From Gnetum montanum (taxonomy: Eukaryota; Streptophyta; Gnetopsida; Gnetales; Gnetaceae): a stretch of DNA of 64,000 nt. Position 1 is the first letter of the stretch; each line of letters opens with the position of its first letter. A program made the translations under genes and the position numbers. The notes beneath the pieces were generated by a model. The model was not told where the DNA came from and made no database searches. It saw only the letters and a program-made list of their open reading frames with translations. Positions 44,136 to 56,102 of the stretch are shown in pieces. The stretch spans positions 762,406 to 826,405 of the forward strand of contig MNCI01005798.1 in the NCBI GenBank assembly GCA_015680685.1, read 5' to 3'.

Positions 44136-46843
44136 GACACTAAAGAATGGCCTAGAGCTTCTCCTCTTTGGTCCGAGGATCTTGTGTCATCCATGCTAAT
44201 GTTCCGATGTTTGATGGAGTTGGCACTTCCCATGGATAGGATAGTTGTGGAAAGATCTGATTAGCCTTGACATACCATGTCGCAAACACCTGCCATTCCT
44301 CTTCATAGGCTCTGACTTTATCTTTGTATTCGTGAAGCTTTGTTAGCTGTCAAGCCAAGTCAGTTGCAACATCTTTCTATCCCTGGTAGCTTTCTTTTAC
44401 CACCGCAAGTTCAGAATTTGTGACATATAGTTTATTAGCCAACTTCTTACGCTCTGCAAATTCTGCTTCATATTTGATGTGGGTAGAAGCTACCTACTAC
44501 TCGAGCTCTGACCTCGGTCATCCTACTATTATCATGGCTAGGTTAGCATATCTAAGGTTTGCCAACTCCATGTATTCGGTCAAGTCTTGGATCTGCAGGT
44601 CCCGATTCTTAACTTCTGCTTGGAGGGCGAAGGCGTAGATGTCCAATATGGCCCTCCAATTAGTGTGTTGAGCACTGATGTTGTTGATTTGAGCCTTGGC
44701 CATATGGATCTACTTCTCCAAGATTTTCTTGTACATTCCCACCTAATCACGGAAATGCTCCTTTAGCTTCTCATGTCATTTATCCTCATTCTGCCACGTG
44801 CTTATCTCGATGGCTGATTTTTGGTGAATAGCGCATACCTCCTCCATTGAGAGGATTTGATTTTCTCTAGCTAAACGTCTTACATCTCGGTTGACCCGAA
44901 TGAACTATTCTCGTAACTGATGAAAGTGTTCATCGAGAACATTCTTTTGTTTCTCCACAGAAGTCAACCAAAGGTTATCTGCAACTAACTGCATATTCTC
45001 TTCTTCTAAGGCCTTGAGTGCCTTAAGATGCACATGAGTTTACACTTGTGCTGCAGAGGCACCCCAAGTGGTCGTCTCCTTTTCTTCTGCCACCTTCTTA
45101 TTTTCTGCGATTAACTTTGTTATTTGCTTGGTTCTAAAATTTTCCAACTGTTCTGCGGGAACAAATTGTAGAGGATCCCACTGTGCTACTTGTAAAGCTA
45201 CGAGCTACTCTTGTAGTTTCTGCACTTTAGCTTTAGCATGTTTGGCCCTTTCTTCGGATATGACTCGCTTCCCCTTTGTGGAAATGAGGTCTGATAGAAT
45301 TACCGTTACATCCTAGGGGATGTCAAACAAGGACGTTAGAACTTTCCCTATTGTAGCAATCGATCTAGTGCATCCTCATGTTTCACAGGAGTCATTGAGG
45401 TTTCGGCAAGAGTTTGAGCATCCCATGCTCCTGAAAGATCTATCGGTGGCACAACAGGTATGTTAAAGGATTATTTGATATGGTCAGTGACCACTTCAGT
45501 AGCTCCCATGGCATCCTAGTGTTGCATGACCACCATAGTGGCCCCTTCACCAGTCTCTAACTACACTTGAAAAGATGTCGTGTTTCTTGAGATCTTTTGT
45601 GACCATCTACTTTCCCCTCCTTCTATTTGAATTGATAATTTGCCCCTTGTGCGATCTAATGAAATAGTAGACTGGTCAGCATCATCGATGACATGGAAGA
45701 GGTTTACATCATCACGACTTCCCCAACTAACCGTCTTGGAGATGGCCCTAAGATGGCTTATCGATGGTCTGTAGTCTTGCGGTGGCGGCGGCTGATCCTG
45801 GCCTATGCTAGGTCTTGCTTCTTGTTGTTGGCTAGGACCTGTGGTTGGAGGTTGACTAGGTCCTGCAAGTTTAGTTGCAGGTGATCCATTCATCTGTTCT
45901 TCTTCTTTATCTGGTCTCAGCTCTTCACTAGTGCTCTTTCTTGGAGTTTGCACCTTTAATAACTCAGCATAAGTGTTCTGGGCTTTTTGGAGGATGTCAT
46001 TTGTGTATCCTCGAATACTAGCCCATCGGCACACTTTTCTGATAAGGCAAGGAAAAGGCAATGCCATCTTCCCTGACTTCTGTTCTTCAAATCGCCTCAG
46101 GATCTCTGTCAAATATAAATCGGGTAGGTTAGCGTTAACCTTTCCCATCAACACTGCACATCCTCTCGTTGCATATGTCAATATTCTTTTCAAACCTTTT
46201 GTGGGGAAGAGGTGATAGGTTCCAATTTTAAAATAAAACTGCTCTTCCGTCGTCAGCTCACCAAAATCTTTATCTTTGCCATAAGCCTCCTCTAACCAAT
46301 CCTTTCGCACATCAAGGTCTGATCAGGTAGATAACCGAGCAACATGGGGGCCTGAATTCAGAAGGTTTAACACTTCCAAATCACCTACGTAGAAAAATCT
46401 ATTGTCACACCATAAATGTTAACCATGGTGCCTTGCTCCTTATTATGCCAGAACTAGTATGTTTCACCTAAGTACCAAGCACCGCACTCAGAGAGGACAG
46501 GCCATAAGGGAGACCCCTTGAGGTGATCCCTAATAGCCTCAAGAGTGAACTTTGCAAAAGATTCAAATTTTAGCTCCACAATCATAGTAGCCAATGTGGA
46601 CTTCTCATGGATAGCCTGAACACACTCTGGTGGCAACATGAGTTGTTGTCCCAGTTCAAGCACAGTAGCAACTCCTCTTTCTTCCTACCCAGACCATCTG
46701 GTACAAAATTCTTCTTGATGGATGCTAAATGATTGCACCTCCTATTTTTCATGTTGTCTGGTAGGGACCTATCTTCCACCTCTCCAAGGTTGTTTTGCTC
46801 CACCTTGAACAGGACCCCCTTGTTGTGCACGTTTCGGGGCCAT
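44131..46843 (-). pseudogene. Element F coiled-coil gene, main part
   Basis: Starts MAPKRAQQGGPVQGG at 46843, directly after an acceptor-like TTGTAG. Next are a helical N-terminal part (46663-46454, open), VNIYGVTIDFS, a frameshift near 46310, and the open block 46310-45561, whose LPFPCLIRKVCRWASIRGY resembles the Transposase_32 type domain. An acidic/proline-rich linker (PPTTGPSQQQEAR) follows. From 45370 to 44131 one single frame encodes roughly 410 residues of long charged helices (coiled coil), interrupted by stops that sit almost all at former Gln, Arg or Trp codons. The frame continues across element B into 25052-24981. Total about 925 codons. Codons are GC-richer than the neighbourhood. 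Sense to the F LTR. No gag or pol is present, so F is non-autonomous. Confidence 0.75.
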
Positions 46844-47340
46844 CTACAATCACACAGGCCAAACGTTAGTAAGGTTGTTTTCAAATTCAAGTTATACCTT
46901 ACTACATGCCTTTAATTAAAGATCTTATGTTATCATGTGATCGTGCCTAAAAATTATAATAATGGATCCTATGACTTAGGTGGATTTCATTTTAATCTCC
47001 TGGTGTACCTAAGGTCATATGATTCTTGGCACAATTTTTTCTAAGTGTTAGTGTTAATTATCCTAATTGATGTCCTTTGGGTGATGATAAATTTCAAAAA
47101 ATTTAGGCACTCTTCAGCAAGTGTCTCTCTCCCACGACTAAACTGAACACTCTGGGTTCAAGCAGGTTCAAACGGAATTAAAATCAGAGCACCAGTGAGC
47201 GAGATATGAGTGAAAANNNNNNNNNNNNNNNNGTTTCATGGAGGGGGTGTCCTATTTATAGGGAAATAGGATGTGACTTCGTGTACGGTACATCACGTAC
47301 GCGATATCACGTGGGACACGATATCTTGTCCCCAGTGATG
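46844..47340 (-). promoter_or_regulatory. 5' region of element F: promoter-like block and leader intron
   Basis: Minus strand, from high to low: a CG-rich palindrome block (CGATATCACGTGGG and ATCACGTACGCGATATC, 47293-47325), TATAAATA at 47260-47253 in CCCTATAAATAGGAC, a 16-N gap (47217-47232), a leader, a possible donor TTAG|GTACAC near 47010, and the acceptor TGATTGTAG just before the ATG. This should be the 5' LTR of F, but I cannot align it convincingly with the 3' LTR at 23893-24811 apart from the palindromes and TATA, so the LTR boundaries are not given. Confidence 0.45.
47217..47232. other. Assembly gap (16 N)
   Basis: Run of N just downstream of the TATA-like box of element F. Confidence 0.95.
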
Positions 47341-48715
47341 TAGGACACATGAAAAATACCAAATTTTTAATTATTTTCTTAAAATTAATGGTGTAAATTG
47401 AGGACAAGGGCAAGTATTAAGATATCCTAGGGTAATTTCATTAATTCGAGAGGCACTCGTACTGATAATGATGTAAATTTAGCAATTAAAAATTTGGCTA
47501 TTATGAAAAAAAGGGGATGTAATGGTACATTGGAATGTAGGAATTATAGAGGGATAATGGTAGGGAAAGAAAATTATGAAAAATTAAGCTGAGGGTAATA
47601 AATTGTGTGTTTGAACTAGATAATTAGTGAAGATTACAAAAAATTACACAAGTGGGTCCTCCCCAAAGCAGGTTTCAACCTATTATGCCCTTGTGTAACC
47701 ACACTTAAAGTGTTTTTGGGCACTAGAAGGGTTAAATGTAATCCATACTAACTCCACAAAACACACGCATGTAAATATCACAAAAATGAGATGAAAATTA
47801 TATGCTACACGGGACATGAGCTACAATTACACGAACAGTGAGATGAGGTGAAGTATAGAAAGGGATCGTAGAGATTGGGACATGAGGTAATTGACCCAAG
47901 GAACAGTGAATCCTGCATGTAAAGCATGATTAAGGTGTCATTAACCCATCATTCCAAGATTAGGACCAAGTCCATCCTTCGAATCAATGATATTGCATTG
48001 CTTCATCTCACGATAAACGACTATGAGAGTACCATAACAACAAGGCATATGATCACTTGGCATTTAGTACAAGGGAGGAGTGATTTTTGTTTTATGACAC
48101 TTCCTTTTTCTTTTCTTTTCTCTCTTATTTTTTCTTTCACTTTACTGAATCCAGAGAAGCCGCCAACCTTCAGGCATTGGTGCATGTCTTTCCAGTGGGA
48201 GCCCCTAGAACAATGTTTGATTTTTGAGTGCCCTTTTGATTACTCTTACTCCCATTTTTCATTAGATCTACAAGGATCTTAGTACAACCACATTGCATGA
48301 TAACTCCCACAAATGTCACCAAAGAGAATCCACAAGTCCCCTTGATGTCACACCCTAATCATTTCCTCTTGGTCCATCCTTCTTCATTCTAGGTACAATG
48401 AACACCAAATTAATTTTAAGTTTATAAATTTCAAGAATATCACTGTACCCTCAAATAGAACCTCTTATTTATAGAGTGGATGAGTGGATGTAGTGGGCTC
48501 ACTATTCCAAATAATTGATTACTCATGACTTAATAACATAAAACACACCTCAACTAATGATCCACATGAGTGTTTTATTCATAGATGAGATTACTTACAA
48601 AAGCGTAAAAATACAAACACACAAAAAGATAAAACAAAAAGTTGAAAAATGAAAAATAGGATAACAAAAAGTTGTAAAATCAAAGAAAATGAAAAATGGT
48701 TATTAATCCTGCCTG
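47341..48715. other. Non-coding stretch between F and G
   Basis: AT-rich, no domain recognised on either strand. A TATAAATA lies on the minus strand at 48473-48466 (CTCTATAAATAAGAGG), suggesting a further LTR fragment, but no ends could be defined. An expected continuation of element E after the F insertion was not found here. Confidence 0.35.
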
Positions 48716-49640
48716 TTATTGAAATGGGGGATATCCCCCATAACTAATCAGTTGAGTATGGCAAGGATTAATAATTGGAACATAAGGATCCTTGCATGTT
48801 GGAAGTATTGGAACCGGTCTATACTTACCCCATTGGGGTTCACACACTTGATTAGAGTAAGCATACTGGGGCACTTTATATGATGTAGTTCTCGGATAAT
48901 GAGTTGACCCACTATGATGTTGGTGACTATTAGATGGTATGCAAGGATTAGGATGATGCCTCCCATGGTTGTGTTCATTGGGTTGTATGGTTGTTGGAGT
49001 GTTAGTTGGTGGCCCTGATGAAGTTACATGAGGCATTGGGTTCGAAGGTAAGGGTGCACCACAGGGTTGGACTTGTGCTGGGTTGGAAGGTGCAGTGGCC
49101 TCAAAATTTTTTTTTCCCTTCCTACGGCCGTGTTTAAAGAAAGGACGCCTTTGATGTTGAGGAGGCTTTTCACTGCTGTTAGTAGCAGTAGCACAAGTGT
49201 TGTTTGTGGGTTGTTTCTGTGGCACAAACACCTTAGGAACAGTTGGTGGCATTGTGGAAGGAGGGAAAGGATAAGAATATTGAAAGTCAGGAGGAATATA
49301 AGGTGCATAAGGTGGTGGTTGTGTTGGAGGCATGGGTTGATAGTATTGTGGAGAATGGTATTGTGGTGAGATAGATTATGTTGGCCCAGTTGAAGAAATA
49401 GGGTGTTGAATGTGATAAGCATTTAGATTCAAATAACATGAAGGGTAGGGTGCCTCCAGTCTAAGGGTGGATTCCCCCACAACTGGGATTGTTTCCACTG
49501 TGATCAAACACAGTATCTCTGTATGAACTATGGATGTAACGTGGTTCCCCAATGCTCATGTAGATGTAACAATATTGGGCATTGGCCCTTGGGGTGATCG
49601 TACAAGCATATGTTGCATTCATACATAGGATTGGCCGTTG
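48716..49640 (-). pseudogene. Element G: Athila-like gag fragment with zinc knuckle
   Basis: Minus strand. Near 49630-49550 the frame reads ECNICLYDHPKGQCP, a C-x2-C-x3-H-x4-C cluster related to CEICQYDHPKGCC of element C. After a frameshift the open 49333-48716 block is a proline-rich linker (MPPTQPPPYAPYIPPDFQYS, PQKQPTNN, a KHGRRKGKK basic patch), corresponding to the linker between gag and protease in element C. It ends at a stop, with no protease behind it. Confidence 0.65.
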
Positions 49641-52489
49641 AGCACTTATTCCCTTTATTTCTTCTTTCTGAATGTCTACTATTTTGTCCTACTTCTTGGG
49701 TTGTCAAAACTCTATCTCCAATGATGTTGATATATTCTCCACACTATTTTGTCCACATTCTTGGTTGTCCTACTATTTTTTTTTCTGCTATGTTGTTTAT
49801 GTACTTTAATATAGTTGGTGTACTTAGTTAGGAAGATTTGCATTTTTTAAGCTTAATTATTAATTATTTTTTATCTTTTCTTTTATTTAATTATGGTCTT
49901 TGTATATGTGTAGAAAAATCAATTAGTATGCTTCATGAATGCTCACCTAATACCCAATGGTGGATGAGTGAATTATAAATATGATGATGAGGCAAGAGTG
50001 CTAAATGGGTTCAACATGGAGCTCTGACTATGGAATTCATACTTAATGAAATTTATTCACCCAGTTTTCTTCTATTCATCACAAATAAACTAGGCTCAAA
50101 TTCAGTGAGGAGCTTAGACTCATGTTGCAAGTTGTTGAAGCTACCACCATGAGAATTATGAGTAAGTAATAAACCCATACCTAAGGGTATGAACTTTGGA
50201 ATCCTGGATAGGTTCTTTGTCACTAGTAAGAAAAGGATGTTTCATCAAGAATTCTTGTTATAACTACAATGGGCCTAATCAATGTAATTGAATCAAGGTG
50301 CATGTACTTATCATCAGATTCTCTTCTTGTACATGAAAAAAGAATATAGAAGAAGAGATAATGGGAAGAGTGATATTATTCTAGGCTCTTTGATCTATGA
50401 AAATTGATATTTTTACCATCATGGCTTGATCCTACAATCACTCAGAGACTATCAAGATGAAATGTTGAACCAATGCCCATGCAAAGTATGTATGAACTCA
50501 ATCAAACATGTTTATCATATGTTCAACCTATTGTCTAGATTACTTGATTCTCAAGTATGATTATCTAAGAAAATATCTTGTATCATTTCTACCCGTGAAC
50601 AAGAAGTTCTACAAATATCTCTATTATTAGGCTTCAATTATATCAATTGTTTCTTCTACCAATATCTTGATTAAATTATTCTTAGGGATCAAGATCACAA
50701 ATCTTTATCCAAGCCATTACCCTACCTATCATAAGGTACACTTTGTTCTAGTCATGACAATATAATCATTGTTGGGATTAGAATCATATAGTGCAACTAG
50801 AAAGATTGATGAGCGGTTTTTAGAACATCAAATGTAGGAAACCTACTATGCATACATGCATAAATGGAGGAAAACCAAATCAAAATATTAAATTCTAGAT
50901 GACCTATAACAAGTTACCTTTGTTGAGTTTCATCAAATGGTTGGGTCATAGAATAATTAAGGCTAGATGACACTAATAGTGGCAAGTGAGATCTTATGCA
51001 AGAAAAAAAACTTGAAGGTCTATCCCTATTATGTGGATAAGCAATAGTGAAGGGACATAATAGTGGATCTTTCAGGGTGTGTAGGAAACACTTACATACT
51101 CTCATGAGCTAATTGAAAGATTGTCTAGGGATCTAGTGGTGTTACACTCTCACATTCTTTCTCTTGTCCATCAATTTATTCTTCATCTTTCTCTTTTCAT
51201 TTTGATTCATTATTATGTATGGTAGGAAGTTGATTAAGAAAAAATAAGTATGATATTTGGCCATCTAAAGTGATGGACTCATATTTTATGTTGATGTTTC
51301 ACTAGTTGTTGAAAATCCATGATTTTTAAATTAACAAGTTTTATAAGGGTAAGGAAGGCAAGTTGCCTACTATGGAAAGGACCCACTTGTGAAACCTTGG
51401 TGGCTTGGTATTATAGGCAAGTGAACTCAAGCTTATCACTCATAAGATGATGGTGGTTTCATGGCATAAGGCACTTGATTGATCTTCCACTTATGTGATT
51501 GTGACTTTATGAGCTTCTAGTTTAATAATGATAATCTATTTCCATCTTACCTGACTTATGCCTATTATTCAATTCTTTGTATCATTTTTACATTCCATTT
51601 CTTCAAACCCCTCTTTCTAATTCTTCAATCTTGGAAATGATAAAATTCAATAATATGATTCAAATTCCATAAGCTCAAAAGTCATCCAAGGTAAAATTTT
51701 AATGTTTTAGTCTTCTAGCACTCCTTGTAGCTTATTTAGTTTAATCCTCATCATTTTAAATAAGTTTGATACCTTATTTGAATTCCCAAAGAATCGATAG
51801 AGTTAAAAACATGCATGAGAAAGGTAATTTTGGTGCTTTTTTCTTTTACTTTTTTTTGGATTGGGAGGGGGATGTAGGGGAGGGGGTATTGATGCATCCC
51901 CTATGTTAATGTAGGACTTCTTATACCCCTATGTTAGCACACCTCCCCCTATGCCAACAAAATCATATAAATGAAGGCTATGATCAAAAGTCCTTCACAT
52001 GTATTTTTCTTTCCTTCTTGTTTGTTTCTCTTTGATTTGATGCTCCAAACAAGCCAAACTCTACCAAATTTTTATTATGAGTTGGATCCTTAGGATTGCA
52101 TTGCATATGTTTGTTCATATTCTTCCCACAAGCATTCTTTGTGTGGTTTAAGTTTAGTGTCTTGTCACTTAGTTTTGGATGAAAGACATCAATTCGAGTA
52201 TGTACTTAATAATTTTGATGATTATTAAAATATTTCTTCCTTATTTTTACTTACCCATATATACCATGATCTTATAAGTTGTCATTATGTCTTTATCATG
52301 TTCCAAGATTTATGCTTATTGTTATTTTGATGCATATTTTTTACAACCACAGTATGATGATTAGGAGACTTGTTTAATTTTTAGCATTTTTAATAGCTCA
52401 CAATGCATAGTAAATTAAATTTATGATTACATAGACTAATAAGAAAAGAGATTGAAATATCTCAATCCTTGGTATATGATATTGTGATA
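49641..52489. other. Decayed AT-rich stretch
   Basis: No recognisable domain or LTR end on either strand. 51870-51960 contains a G-rich run (GGGAGGGGGATGTAGGGGAGG) followed by short C-rich repeats of CCCCTATGTTA; 51550-51700 is T/C-rich. It may contain the leader of element J. Confidence 0.3.
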
Positions 52490-54560
52490 GAACCATTGAT
52501 CCTAGAGAAGGAGGAGAGGAGGAGGAAGAAGAACAATGATTCCTAAATTTAGAGCTTGCACCTGCAAGACCTTCATTAAGAAAGAGATATGCAAGTAGAT
52601 CATCATGTTCTCAACCTTTGAATTGAGCATGTACTTAACAACAATCTCCTAAACAAGTAGTAGAGAAGTTGACAAGTAGCGATCTACAAGCGAATGATGT
52701 ATAAGAAGGTGTGGGTACAAATGATATGCACCACAAAACCATCCATACAAAGAAGAACTATCATTAGTTCCTAGAGCTTGGTCCACTTGAACTCAAGGGG
52801 ATATTACATAGGACACATTTTCATGATTATATCACGTAATATTTCACTTGTTACTGATATGAGATACAATAGTTCTATCTTAATCTTGTAGCAGATGGTA
52901 CCATGTCATTCATGGATGGAATTTTGATGCCCATATCAACATGGACAATTACAAGAGTTATGGGATTTCCTAATGAACCAAGCAATAACTAGATCAAGGA
53001 CTCAAGAAAATAAACTCAAATTAATAATAGATATTCTTCAAGAAATATTTAACATGACTAAGAAGGATGTTAGGATGTCTAAGCTTTCATTGATATAAAA
53101 CATTGTGTACAAGATTTTTATTTGCAACTTTATGCCAACCAAGAAACCATTGATCATCTCTACTAGAGGGACTAATATTATGATAATTATGAGAGGGAAT
53201 TTTATTATTAACATCTCATATATTCTTTTTAAATCCTTAACTCAAAAGATCAAGGATCTAACTTAGGAAAGAAGAAAGGTGTTTGCCTTTCCAGGGTCAA
53301 TTAGAAAACTTTGTGAGTTGGAAAGCGTAATTAATTACCTTGGGAGTCATAAGGGAGGATCTCCTAGCATTTTCTCATTCCTTATTAAAGGATCCATCTA
53401 TGATTCATTATGGGAGCATAATCTAGTCTCACATACATGTATTAATAAGAAGTGCTTCTTCATCATACTAATCAAAGTGCATCCCACACAATGTCCATTA
53501 TGCAACGAAAGTTCTTTAGGTAGTCCCTCATCAACCTAGGATAAGTTGATGTGGAAAGGAAGTGGAAAGGATAAATTAAGTGTAGAGATTGTGCTAAGAA
53601 ACATTGATAACATGGTATAGACTAAACCTAAAAATGTGCAAACCAAACTAAAAATTGCAAAGGTTAACAAGACCTTCTACTTGAGGAAGTTATGATGAAG
53701 TTGCTAAGGTACAACAATTCTAGGATCACTTGGAGATCATTATACTATTGGTACTTACACCTTCAACTATCATGCCTAACATATGAATTGAGCACTTGTA
53801 GTTTGAACTGCTCAAAGCACAACAAGTTGGGGAAGAATCAGTACTCATGAAAGATGACCTAGAGAGGTAAATTAGAACGTTAGAGCATCAATCTAAGGAT
53901 TGGAAGAATATGAGCTAAAAGAAGAAAAAATAGGCACTTACTCTCTTCCACTAGGTATAGAGACTTAAAGATGAAAGTCAAATCATGGTCCAATTTTGGG
54001 ATAAGTATCTCTATACTAAGAAAGCATTGAAACTTGCAATAACATCTAGCTATAAAAAACTTAAGAAACCAATGAGCTCAAAAAGATACACATGATTGAG
54101 TAGATAGCTTGGGATTTTGAGGTACATAGATTGCATAAATTGGTAGCTCTTCTAAACAAGTGCATGAATGGAGAGAGGTAATAGATCAAAGAGAAATTGA
54201 ACACCTTGCATGCTAAACTCTATCAAATGGCCACAAATAAGCTAACACTATAGGAGAAGCTAAACCTTCTAGAAAACATGTATATCCTTCACCATGAAGA
54301 AGCAATCACAATTCTTGAGAGGAGACTCAAGGAAGAAAAGGAGGATGTATAAGTAGAAAGAAGGTGATATATTCATGTCATACAAACTTCTACAAGAAGC
54401 CCACTCAATGAATTATAATAATGACACACTAGGGCATTGATCAAGTTGGAGACTACACAATTTGAGCTCATGCAATCAAGAAGGTACCATGACCAATTCC
54501 AAGTAGATGAGAGGAGTGTAGGCAAGTGCTACTACATGAGTAAGAATTGATGTAGGAAAA
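52490..54560 (+). pseudogene. Element J: Transposase_32-like plus coiled-coil gene (F-like)
   Basis: Plus strand. After an acidic start (PREGGEEEEEEQ) and a block with VADGTMSFMDGILMPIST, the frame 53040-53700 contains the open stretch 53279-53539 with VFAFPGSIRKLCELESVINY, which matches the PFPCLIRKVCRWASI helix of F. From about 53860 a single frame (one shift near 54070) encodes coiled coil: DDLER, RTLEHQSKDWKN, KLAITSSYKKLKK, HRLHKLVALLNKCMN, KLNLLENMYILHHEEAITIL and ERRLKEEKEDV. Nearly all stops stand where glutamine fits. A PPT and LTR follow, as in F. No gag or pol seen. Confidence 0.6.
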
Positions 54561-54847
54561 AAAACAAGAAATTCTATGCTAGTATGATAGATCTCAAAAT
54601 ACAACTATAGAGATTCCACATGTTCCCACTTAGTACTTTCTATTTCTTGTAGTACCAAATGGACATGTCAAGGAAATTTTGTCTTTAGCCATCACCCCTA
54701 AGCACTTATCAGTGAAGTGGCTTGCATTGTATTATAGTCATGATCAATTTTACATATGTGTAAATCCTACTCATGAACCTTGTCATGTCTCTAATCCATA
54801 TTTTTTTTATTTTGGAATGTTAAAGCTATTAACCTAGCTTTACTTAA

Positions 54848-54861
54848 TTATGGGAGAATGA
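54848..54861 (+). other. Polypurine tract of element J
   Basis: Purine-rich TATGGGAGAATGA immediately before the LTR start TGAATCATC. Confidence 0.45.
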
Positions 54862-56102
54862 TGAATCATCTAGTGGTATTTTGTAAGTCAATTGTGAGTC
54901 TTGGACTTAGGAGGTGTCATGTACACCCTATCTTTGTAGTTCTAGTATGTGTAGTTGAGACTCATGTCTCCTAGGGATGCATCCTTACTTCTTGTATCAT
55001 ACTTTTGGTTGTGTTCATGTTTTAAGTCACGTAGGACATTTATGACTTTATTCTGATATCCTAAGGACGTTACAACATGTTCCTTTAATTTACAACTTTC
55101 ACCTTAGAATTCTTAATATGTTGTTGGAAATAGAAAGGATGCATTGACATCCCTACATCAACATGGGGGCATTAGCATATTCCTTGCCTAGTCTCACTTG
55201 TCTTATTTAACCGAAAGTGTAATCCAAAATTTTCAAGATATGTTAACATATCTTTGTTGACCCCTAGGCATTAATGAATCTAAACTATTGCATGGTAAAA
55301 ACTAGGAATACCTAGGTTGAGATCTCATTTGATGTCTTGGTCATTGTATGTTTTCTTGGGCTTTTCTCATCTAGTTTTAAGTGAAGATATTCTCCTCCCT
55401 TGGGTAAGTTGATTTCCTTCTTATTTTATATGATTTTTACATAATTTCTTTTACAAGTGTAGTTAGACTTTATGAGAGTACTACATAGCATGAAACCATT
55501 TGAACAATGTGAAGTCCAATGTTATGCATGATGAATAAAGCTCATGATTTATCCTATGTTTTATGACTCTGATTTCTTAAAGTATAAAAAAATCAAAAAT
55601 ACAAATCTCATGCTTATCATACATATTAATTAATTAGTTAATTAATTTGTATATTAATTAAGCTAAATGTTTCTTCCTTATCCAAGGAGGACATAACTAT
55701 ATGGTATGGTGTTAGACCATCAAGATTATGACTAAGAGCCATTTTATACTTTTTGTGTAAGATGTTGCATCTATCTCTTAAGGGATTGCAACACATGAGT
55801 GTGTGAATGTATGAGCATTATCACTTATCTTGAGAGGGATTATAATGCATATGTATTATTTATTATTTTATTATTATCTTTATAAAATATAAAATAATAA
55901 ATATTCTCTCTTCTCCTACTATGGAAATATGGGTTTCTCATGTATTATATGTATCATAACATCTTTTATATTTATGAAATGTAACAACATACATGAGTAG
56001 TTTTGGAAATCTACTCAACATTGTATTCAAAGCTAATGACTAGATCACATTGTGTTTGGTATGATATAATTCCATTATTCATGGATGGTGAGATTCCTAT
56101 CA
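54862..56102 (+). mobile_element. 3' LTR of element J
   Basis: 1,241 bp, TGAATCATCTAGTG... to ...TTCCTATCA, homologous along its length to 18193-19449 and in the same orientation. Flanks do not give a clear duplication (AATCA before 18193; AAATA after 56102). Confidence 0.75.

Noticed and set aside
44131-46843. Reading the F gene as a host gene
   Set aside because: It is followed by a PPT and an LTR in the right order and has relatives with the same 3' arrangement in J and I, so it belongs to an LTR element.
47926-48282. 118-codon plus-strand open frame
   Set aside because: No recognisable domain, no related copy in the window, composition like the surrounding non-coding sequence.
49067-49369. 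100-codon plus-strand frame rich in R and W
   Set aside because: Shadow of the proline-rich gag linker of element G on the minus strand.
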